Positions 7,085-12,142 of a DNA stretch of 12,142 bases are shown here, piece after piece (the stretch's first letter is position 1; every line of letters begins with the position of its first letter). The stretch lies in the NCBI GenBank assembly GCA_947259435.1, contig CAMYMP010000483.1:1-12142 (forward strand). Reading direction: 5' to 3'. Below the pieces are notes generated by a model. That model was given only the letters and a program-made list of their open reading frames with translations, was not told the origin of the DNA and did not search any database. Origin of the DNA: an uncultured Woeseiaceae bacterium (GTDB taxonomy: Bacteria > Pseudomonadota > Gammaproteobacteria > Woeseiales > Woeseiaceae). Made by a program: the position numbers and the translations under genes.

Positions 7085-7960
7085 TTACGTTGCTCTGCTA
7101 CGCAGAATCAGCCAGTTGCCCGCTAGCGTCAGCATGATGCCGACAGCTGCGATGGCAGTCCACCGGTATCCCTCGACGACCGTTGAGATCGCCAGAGCGA
7201 CAACCGGGAATAGCACCGAGCTGTAAGCAGCACGAGCCGATCCGATGCGGCGAATCAGCGCCAGGTAACAGCCGAAGGCGATTGCCGAGCCGAAGACCGC
7301 CAGATACGCAAGTGAGATAACGTAGCCCGGTTGCAACGAGAAATTAATGTCTCGGCCAATCAGTGTTGCGATAACTAGAGATAATAATGCAGACCAGGCC
7401 ATGGCGTGCGCATTAACCGCAACGACCGGTAGCTCGTGCCGCGTATTGATGACGGCCGTCATATTACCGAACGACGCGAGGACAGTACCAAGCAAAACTA
7501 ACGATATCCCAATAATCGTATTGTCGCCAAAGCTAAGTACTGCGACTTCCGGCCAGAAGATCATCGCTATCCCACCGAGCCCCAGTAGTCCGGCTATCAC
7601 CAGCCGGCCATCGATTCGCGTATTGAAGAAGATGCGCTCGTTGATCGCGTTGAACAACACAATGCTGCTAAACACAACGGCAACCAATCCCGACGTAATT
7701 CGCGCCGTCGCGTAGTATACGAGAAGGTAATTCAGGCAGAAGAGCAACGTTCCCTGCAGCAGTACGAAACCATAAGCATTTGCAGGAAGGCGTATTTGGC
7801 GCCCTGAAATCAGCGCGTAGGTATAAAGCAAAACAGCAGCGATGCCGAATCGATAACCGACGGACACCTCCGCAGCGACGACGCCGAACTGAAACGGTAT
7901 TGCCGCCCAGGTCGAGCCCCAGATCATGACGACCGCGGCGTACAGAAGTAATACCTGCAT
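7085..7960 (-). CDS. EamA-family (drug/metabolite transporter superfamily) permease
   Basis: A 291-residue inner-membrane protein with about ten hydrophobic helices in two EamA-like halves. The first half opens with AAVVMIWGSTWAAIPFQFG, the WGSTW-type signature common in this superfamily. The second half includes YLAVFGSAIAFGCYLALIRR and ends with a helix at AIAAVGIMLTLAGNWLIL. Members export amino acids, metabolites or drugs; the substrate cannot be told from sequence. The frame extends upstream to 8191 inside the propeller gene, but that part is not membrane-like, so ATG 7960 is preferred. It starts 4 bases after the stop of the Yellow-family gene, with only a weak Shine-Dalgarno, which suggests translation is coupled to that gene. 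mscS follows after 21 bases. Confidence 0.93.
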   Translation of the reverse strand: MQVLLLYAAVVMIWGSTWAAIPFQFGVVAAEVSVGYRFGIAAVLLYTYALISGRQIRLPANAYGFVLLQGTLLFCLNYLLVYYATARITSGLVAVVFSSIVLFNAINERIFFNTRIDGRLVIAGLLGLGGIAMIFWPEVAVLSFGDNTIIGISLVLLGTVLASFGNMTAVINTRHELPVVAVNAHAMAWSALLSLVIATLIGRDINFSLQPGYVISLAYLAVFGSAIAFGCYLALIRRIGSARAAYSSVLFPVVALAISTVVEGYRWTAIAAVGIMLTLAGNWLILRSRAT

Positions 7961-7964
7961 GCGT

Positions 7965-9083
7965 CTACTGACCGGGCGTTCCGGCCGTGCCCGGTTGGAA
8001 GCGGAAAATCTTATACGGTCCGCTGGACCTGATGTGCTCGTGCGATTGGAGTACGACATCGGCCAGCGCGCTGTCAGCAATGTACAACCAACCGTCGGGC
8101 CCGAATGACAAGGCGTCGGGCCAGCGCAATCTTGATGGACGCACGAGCGTGCGCAGCTCTTTCTCCTTGTCGACGACAAAGATCGAACCATGCTCGATGG
8201 CAGTTATGTAGACATTACCTTCGACGTCGATGCTCAAGCCGTCGCTGAGGGGTTTCGTCACGTAGCGTTCGACTCGCGCGGCGATTTGTGCATTGGGTAT
8301 GGAAGGATCTGTAAGATCGCTCAGCCGGACCCGGTAAAGTCCCGATCCACTCAATGCGCCGAAATACAACCACTCATCGCCGAGCGCGATGCCGTCAACT
8401 CCACCGCGCAGCGATACGATGCCGCCACCGAATGTCATTTTGCGGCCCTGATTCCGAATCAGATAATTCTGCGCGGCGACCGACAGATGTGATTCGAGGA
8501 CACGCCGGGCCGAGGCCGACTCGATGTCGTAAACGATGATGGCCGGCTTTTTGCGCCAGAAACTCGCGTCCGCAATGATGATGGTCCTGCCGTCCGCGCT
8601 AACCTGCAGGTCCTGCAGGAATGAACCCACTGGTGCGATGTCTTTCGCGAAGCGTTGATCGTGAATCAGATCGCCGGTGTCGAGATCGAACGCGAGCAGA
8701 CGCGCCGTACGAATTCCATGGTTGCCATGATCGATTGTCCAGAGACGATCGAACCGATCGACAACGACGCCGAGAACCGAGTCGAACAGCAGCGCCTGTG
8801 AGGCACCGTCCGGATACGGTACAGACGCCCCGTCGACATACTCCAGTAGCTTATTGCCCTGGGGTCGGGATTCGGGATGCACCGTAAAAAACAGCCGTCC
8901 GGTCGCGTTAACAGCGACATTGCCAATGGGCTCGGGGTAGGACAGGACCTCTTCGATGGCGTTCTCACCGAGAATAGGGGAAGTCGAAAGATCCGGGTAC
9001 GGGTCACCGCCACCGTATCGTATCCACGCGGTGATCGTTAGGATCAGTGCCAGTATCAGTAAGAACAGCAGGATTTTCTTCAT
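7965..9083 (-). CDS. Membrane-anchored Major Royal Jelly/Yellow-family beta-propeller protein
   Basis: A 372-residue protein that matches the Major Royal Jelly protein/Yellow family, better known from insects, where some members act on dopachrome; bacterial functions are mostly unknown. Residues 4-22 (LLFLLILALILTITAW) form an N-terminal membrane helix or uncleaved signal, placing the propeller in the periplasm. Family landmarks in order are LWTIDHGNHG, LLAFDLDTGDL, FLQDLQVSADGRTIIIADAS, GVDGIALGDEWLYFGAL, DGLSIDVEGNVYITAIEH, RWPDALSFGPDGWLYIADSAL and GPYKIFRF, consistent with a six-bladed propeller. The start ATG 9083 has no strong Shine-Dalgarno, but the signal segment begins there. It leads a likely operon with an EamA permease (4-base gap) and mscS. 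A role in making or sensing a small molecule that the permease moves is inference only. SMP-30/gluconolactonase-like proteins share the fold but not this motif set. Confidence 0.88.
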   Translation of the reverse strand: MKKILLFLLILALILTITAWIRYGGGDPYPDLSTSPILGENAIEEVLSYPEPIGNVAVNATGRLFFTVHPESRPQGNKLLEYVDGASVPYPDGASQALLFDSVLGVVVDRFDRLWTIDHGNHGIRTARLLAFDLDTGDLIHDQRFAKDIAPVGSFLQDLQVSADGRTIIIADASFWRKKPAIIVYDIESASARRVLESHLSVAAQNYLIRNQGRKMTFGGGIVSLRGGVDGIALGDEWLYFGALSGSGLYRVRLSDLTDPSIPNAQIAARVERYVTKPLSDGLSIDVEGNVYITAIEHGSIFVVDKEKELRTLVRPSRLRWPDALSFGPDGWLYIADSALADVVLQSHEHIRSSGPYKIFRFQPGTAGTPGQ

Positions 9084-9110
9084 TTTTGGCTGCTGTGCCC
9101 CAGTGTGCTC

Positions 9111-9123
9111 TCCCGGACCGGGA
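9111..9123. promoter_or_regulatory. 13-bp palindrome, candidate operator
   Basis: TCCCGGACCGGGA is a perfect inverted repeat with 6-base arms around one central base. It directly adjoins the downstream edge of the candidate -10 element of the Yellow-family gene, where a repressor would block transcription start. The central gap is too short for a hairpin, so a protein-binding site is the more likely meaning. No regulator gene is in the window. Confidence 0.35.
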
Positions 9124-9150
9124 TTCTACATGATTACCGGGTCGCGTCAG
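9123..9150 (-). promoter_or_regulatory. Candidate promoter for the Yellow-family/EamA/mscS operon
   Basis: The minus strand reads CTGACG (9150-9145, four of six matches to -35), a 16-base spacer, then TAGAAT (9128-9123, five of six matches to -10). It overlaps the stop of the rhomboid gene and would give a leader of about 33 bases. Recognised by eye, without experimental support. Confidence 0.35.
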
Positions 9151-10037
9151 GCGAGAAATGCGACGACCCAGGCGACGACAATGATCAGAAGCGCGAGCGC
9201 CGCCGCAGAGATTTGCCAGCGCGGGCGAACAAGCTGGTCGCGCACAAGCGTCAGCAGCACGCCACCGGTCATTCCGCAGAGAAAGCCCATCAGATGCGCT
9301 CCAACGTCGGTGTTGGATTCGGCGCTGCCGTCACCGGTACCCGTGTACATAAGCAGAGCGAAGCCGCCGACGATCGGACCGACGCGATAGGGCCATTTCT
9401 CCTGCGACATCAGTTTGGCGCGCCAGACGAAACCGGCGAGCAGGCCGAGCGCGGCGAAGACGGCCGTCGACGCGCCGATGGAGCGGTGCGAAGACTCGAG
9501 CAGCAGGGTATTCAGTGCATTGCCTGAGGCACCAGCCAGCACGATGGCCAGCCAGGCAATACCCGGGCCGAGCAGGCGGCCGGCGAACAAGCCGAAAAAT
9601 GCGCCGAATACGAGGTTGCCGAGCAGATGTCGCAGCCCTGCATGCAAGGTCAGCGCCGTGATGGTTCGCCACCATTCGCCCGCGCGAATCAGCACGCCGT
9701 CGACGCGTCCTGCACCCACCCAGTCCTTTGCAAAATACGATTCGCCTGCGAGCCACGCCACGGCACAGATGACCAGAACGTAGGCAACGACGCCGGGCAG
9801 TGCGTTTTGATGGGCGAAAGGTTTGACTACGATCGGCCGCCGCGGAGGGTTCTCCTGCTCATAGAGCCGGAGTTCTTCCGTCGCCCGGGCCGAGTATTCG
9901 GCCGGTACAATCACCGCACATCCTGTAACGTCATCGACGATTTCATACGGAATCTGTAATGACGTCAGCACAAGGGCGCGATCCGAACACGCCCGTCGGT
10001 TGCGGCTTTCGAAAACTACTCGCATGTCGCTAATCAT
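9147..10037 (-). CDS. Rhomboid-family intramembrane serine protease with N-terminal cytoplasmic domain
   Basis: A 296-residue inner-membrane protease, numbered from ATG 10037. Residues 1-75 are soluble: MRVVFESRNRRACSDRALVL to AVIVPAEYSARATEELRLYE, a compact alpha/beta pattern that resembles the DUF2007-type signal-transducing domain, though this is a weak match by eye. The rhomboid domain follows, with EWWRTITALTLHAGLRHLLGN (His132, His137, Asn141). The catalytic serine is Ser190 in IGASTAVF and the catalytic histidine is His248 in DVGAHLMGFLCG, so both dyad residues are present. A last hydrophobic helix (277-295) ends the protein. The frame is open to 10145 but that part overlaps the divergent SRPBCC gene. 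ATG 10037 or 10025 is likely; neither has a good Shine-Dalgarno. The start lies 50 bases from the SRPBCC start. Confidence 0.93.
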   Translation of the reverse strand: MISDMRVVFESRNRRACSDRALVLTSLQIPYEIVDDVTGCAVIVPAEYSARATEELRLYEQENPPRRPIVVKPFAHQNALPGVVAYVLVICAVAWLAGESYFAKDWVGAGRVDGVLIRAGEWWRTITALTLHAGLRHLLGNLVFGAFFGLFAGRLLGPGIAWLAIVLAGASGNALNTLLLESSHRSIGASTAVFAALGLLAGFVWRAKLMSQEKWPYRVGPIVGGFALLMYTGTGDGSAESNTDVGAHLMGFLCGMTGGVLLTLVRDQLVRPRWQISAAALALLIIVVAWVVAFLA

Positions 10038-10087
10038 GGTTTGCGGTAAGCTTAACAGCCGCTTTGAAGCCGAGACAGGGCCCGCTG

Positions 10088-10639
10088 ATGAGACGCTCTC
10101 TGACCGTTCTGATGATTGCCGTATGCGCGACCAGCAATGTCGCATTGGCCGAAGTTGTCGACGCGAGCCCGAGCGGTTTCTCGCTCGTCCAGGAAACTGT
10201 CATCGATTCCCCGAGGAGCGATGTCTGGCGTGCGGCGGTCTACGAAGTCGGCCGCTGGTGGAGCAGCGACCACACGATTTCGGGTGACGCCCGGAATATG
10301 CGCATCGATCCCAGACCGCAGGGTTGTTTCTGCGAAGCGCTCGGTGACCATGCGGGCGTTGTGCATCTTACCGTTACCTTCGTCAACACACAGGTACTGC
10401 TGCGGCTCACCGGAGGACTCGGCCCGCTCGGATTGATGGGCGTAAGCGGCAACATGACGTGGGAGTTTTTCGATACCGACGAGGGCACGCGCGTCGTATT
10501 CTCATACGTCGTCGGCGGTTATAGCCCCGGCGGACTCGATGAAATTGCCGGGCCGGTCGACTTCGTGATCGGTGAAGCGCTGCGGCGGCTCAAAGCGCAT
10601 GTCGAGACCGGTGATGCGGACAACGCCAGTGTCGAATGA
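10088..10639 (+). CDS. Exported SRPBCC-fold (START/Bet v1-like) protein
   Basis: A 183-residue protein with a signal peptide at about 1-21 (core LTVLMIAVCATSNVALA, cleavage after ALA) and one SRPBCC-like domain in the rest. The pattern ETVIDSPRSDVWRAAVYEVGRWW, then a run of beta strands (VVHLTVTFVN, MTWEFFD, TRVVFSYVVGG) and a C-terminal helix (VDFVIGEALRRLKAHV), is the helix-grip fold used to bind hydrophobic ligands. The ligand is unknown. ATG 10088 is chosen over the upstream TTG because AGGG lies 7 bases before it and the signal peptide then begins MRRS. The gene is first in a three-gene overlapping unit; its stop lies 26 bases inside the NUDIX gene. Export of this protein contrasts with its cytoplasmic partners. 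Confidence 0.85.
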   Translation: MRRSLTVLMIAVCATSNVALAEVVDASPSGFSLVQETVIDSPRSDVWRAAVYEVGRWWSSDHTISGDARNMRIDPRPQGCFCEALGDHAGVVHLTVTFVNTQVLLRLTGGLGPLGLMGVSGNMTWEFFDTDEGTRVVFSYVVGGYSPGGLDEIAGPVDFVIGEALRRLKAHVETGDADNASVE

Positions 10640-11354
10640 GGTCCAAACACCGCGGCCTTCATCAACCGTTGTGCTGGTCCGCCGTGCAGAGCGCGCACCC
10701 GAGATTTTCATGGTAAAGCGTCACGAGCTTTCGTCGTTCGGATCCGCCTACGCGTTTCCTGGCGGCGTGCTCGAGGATGCTGATTGCCGTGTGCATCATC
10801 GCTGCGCCGGTGTTACACCAGCCGTTGCAGGTCGTCTGCTGAGGCTCGATAAGGGCGGCCTCGACTACTTCAGTGCGGCCGTGCGTGAGCTATTCGAGGA
10901 GGCGGGCGTGTTGCTTGGACAAACGCGGTTCGATGTGGACAGGCTCGTTGAGCTTCGAGCGAAGCTCAACGAGGGCTCTCTGACCTGGGACACGTTCGCT
11001 GCCGACGGCGAACTCGAGCTGCAATGTGACGCACTGCACTATTTCAGTTTCTGGATAACGCCTGTCGGGCTGCCAAAGCGCTATTCGACGCGCTTCTTCC
11101 TTGCAGAGCTGCCTGCAGAACAACAGGCAGTCCACTGCGGCGGCGAACTGACGCATTCATGCTGGATGTCGGCGAGCGATATTCTCGTTGCTCACGAAGA
11201 AAAGAAAATGACGGTTCATTACCCAACCCGCAAAACACTCGAACGCCTGCAGCAATTCGATTCGACGGATGCGCTGCTCGAATGGTCGCGGTGCTGTGCA
11301 GAGAAGGGAGTGATCTGCGACCAGCCCGCCTTGGGACCGGAGCTGCTTCGATGA
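10614..11354 (+). CDS. NUDIX hydrolase, NUDT19-like
   Basis: Predicted cytoplasmic pyrophosphohydrolase of 246 residues. The Nudix box is split: FPGG (48-51) is followed about 40 residues later by RELFEEAGVLL (91-101), which has the metal-binding glutamates Glu95 and Glu96. The normal spacing from the box glycine to the arginine is 14 residues; here it is 40, an insertion of about 26. NUDT19-type CoA diphosphatases also have an insertion inside the box, so hydrolysis of CoA or acyl-CoA is a reasonable guess but not proven. The C-terminal half (STRFFLAELPAEQ, then a helical tail) also fits that group. Start is uncertain: ATG 10614 is used; GTG 10629 and ATG 10599 are in frame. It overlaps the SRPBCC gene by 26 bases and the next gene by ATGA. 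A strong hairpin lies at codons 111-120. Confidence 0.88.
   Translation: MRTTPVSNEVQTPRPSSTVVLVRRAERAPEIFMVKRHELSSFGSAYAFPGGVLEDADCRVHHRCAGVTPAVAGRLLRLDKGGLDYFSAAVRELFEEAGVLLGQTRFDVDRLVELRAKLNEGSLTWDTFAADGELELQCDALHYFSFWITPVGLPKRYSTRFFLAELPAEQQAVHCGGELTHSCWMSASDILVAHEEKKMTVHYPTRKTLERLQQFDSTDALLEWSRCCAEKGVICDQPALGPELLR
10944..10973. repeat. Perfect 13-bp inverted repeat with 4-base loop inside the NUDIX gene
   Basis: CTCGTTGAGCTTC (10944-10956), loop GAGC, then GAAGCTCAACGAG (10961-10973). All 13 pairs match, so the mRNA would form a very stable stem-loop. It encodes LVELRAKLNE of the NUDIX protein. No U run follows, so it is not an ordinary terminator. It could be an RNA-processing or pausing element, or a by-product of codon choice. 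Confidence 0.9.
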
Positions 11355-12142
11355 GTTCTTTCGGTCCCGAAATGCCGGTCTACACCGAACTCGCGACGGG
11401 GGTCCGACGCATTGTCGCGCCGAACCCATCAATGATGACCGGGCCCGGAACCAACACGTACCTCTTCGGCGCTGAAGAAATCGCCGTGCTCGACCCCGGC
11501 CCTGCGATCGGCAGCCATCTCGAAAAGATTATTGAAAAAGCTGCCGCCCCGATTCGCTGGATTCTCGTGACACATACTCACCCGGATCATTCGCCGGGCG
11601 CGGCGCTGCTCGCCGAGTTGACCGGTGCCGAACTGCTCGGAATGCCCCCTCCGGAAGGCCAGCACCAGGACAAGTCGTTCATTCCGGCTCGCGTCCTGGC
11701 CGATCGCGATAACTTGCAAACAGACGAGTTCCGGCTCGAGGTAGTGCACACGCCCGGGCATGCGTCCAATCATGTTTGTTACCGGCATGATGCACATGAT
11801 TGGCTGTTCACGGGGGATCATGTGATCGATGGTTCAACCGTCGTTATCGATCCGCCTGACGGCAACATGAAGCACTACATCGAGTCGCTGCAGCGTGCCA
11901 GGGGGCTGCACTGCAATGCGCTGTTGCCGGGCCATGGTGAGCTGATCGACGATCCCGTTCGCGTTATCGACTGGATAATCGATCATCGACTGCAGCGTGA
12001 GGCGAAAGTCGCCGCCGCGATCGAAGCTAACCCAAACCTGACAACGCACCAGCTCGTGCCGCATGTCTACAAAGACGTGGATCCGAAACTCTACGGCTGG
12101 GCGGAACGTTCGCTGCTTGCCCACGCACTCAAACTGGAAGCG
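11351..12142 (+). CDS. Metallo-beta-lactamase-fold hydrolase, LACTB2-like (C-terminus beyond window)
   Basis: I translated 264 residues with no stop before the window ends. The zinc motif is HTHPDH (His75, His77, Asp79, His80), followed by the typical SPGA. Further ligands are His137 in TPGHASNH, Asp156 in TGDH and His195 in PGHGE. Residues from about 210 look like the winged-helix C-terminal domain of the LACTB2 group, whose human member is an endoribonuclease; other relatives are thioesterases or glyoxalase II-like. The N-terminal PNPSMMTGPGTNTYLFG is typical of this group. The ATG overlaps the NUDIX stop as ATGA, so translation is surely coupled. Only a short C-terminal part should be missing. 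The true substrate (RNA, thioester or another ester) cannot be read from the sequence. Confidence 0.93.
   Translation, partial: MSSFGPEMPVYTELATGVRRIVAPNPSMMTGPGTNTYLFGAEEIAVLDPGPAIGSHLEKIIEKAAAPIRWILVTHTHPDHSPGAALLAELTGAELLGMPPPEGQHQDKSFIPARVLADRDNLQTDEFRLEVVHTPGHASNHVCYRHDAHDWLFTGDHVIDGSTVVIDPPDGNMKHYIESLQRARGLHCNALLPGHGELIDDPVRVIDWIIDHRLQREAKVAAAIEANPNLTTHQLVPHVYKDVDPKLYGWAERSLLAHALKLEA

Noticed and set aside
8607..8624. Two copies of CCTGCAGG one base apart
   Set aside because: They encode part of the conserved FLQDLQV motif of the Yellow-family protein, so protein constraint explains them.
10047..10054. TAAGCTTA palindrome between the divergent rhomboid and SRPBCC genes
   Set aside because: Eight bases are common by chance and no promoter elements align with it.
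11429..11821. Minus-strand open frame of 130 codons opposite the metallo-hydrolase
   Set aside because: Shadow of the metallo-beta-lactamase-fold gene, which has intact zinc motifs on the plus strand.

Overview
The window reads as ordinary chromosomal DNA of a free-living, GC-rich Gram-negative bacterium, most likely a gammaproteobacterium. The evidence is a TonB-type C-terminal domain, an outer-membrane-style glycine-zipper lipoprotein, an E. coli-like MscS channel whose pore residues fall at the same numbers as in E. coli, and a PA0069-type radical SAM protein. Genus-level placement would be a guess. I found no rRNA or tRNA gene, CRISPR array, insertion sequence or phage gene, and no gap between genes longer than about 80 bases. 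Thirteen genes are supported; two of them run off the window ends.

Left block (about 1-5209, all minus strand, read right to left): a glycine-zipper lipoprotein, a radical SAM protein, a secreted TPR/TonB-C protein, a secreted M23 (LytM-type) peptidase, MsrA, and an Fpg/Nei-family DNA glycosylase cut by the left edge. The last four are tightly packed, with gaps or overlaps from 2 to about 35 bases, and look like one transcript with a plausible promoter inside the end of the radical SAM gene. It pairs an envelope half (TPR/TonB-C and M23) with an oxidative-damage repair half (MsrA for protein methionine, Fpg for DNA bases). The M23 gene has an unusual start: a near-perfect Shine-Dalgarno sequence points at ACG or ATT rather than ATG, GTG or TTG.

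Middle (5282-10037): a plus-strand cation diffusion facilitator converges on a minus-strand series that reads rhomboid protease, membrane-anchored Major Royal Jelly/Yellow-family beta-propeller, EamA-family permease, MscS channel. The last three have 4- and 21-base gaps and are probably one operon. A candidate promoter and an adjoining 13-bp palindrome lie just upstream of the propeller gene.

Right block (10088-12142, plus strand): an exported SRPBCC-fold protein, a NUDIX hydrolase with a NUDT19-like insertion in its Nudix box, and a LACTB2-like metallo-beta-lactamase-fold hydrolase cut by the right edge. The three overlap end to start (26 and 4 bases), so they are almost certainly translationally coupled. 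A perfect 13-bp inverted repeat with a 4-base loop sits inside the NUDIX coding region.

No single cassette here can be named as a new defence or mobile system. The most unusual points are the non-canonical start of the M23 gene, the intragenic hairpin, and the propeller-permease-channel operon.
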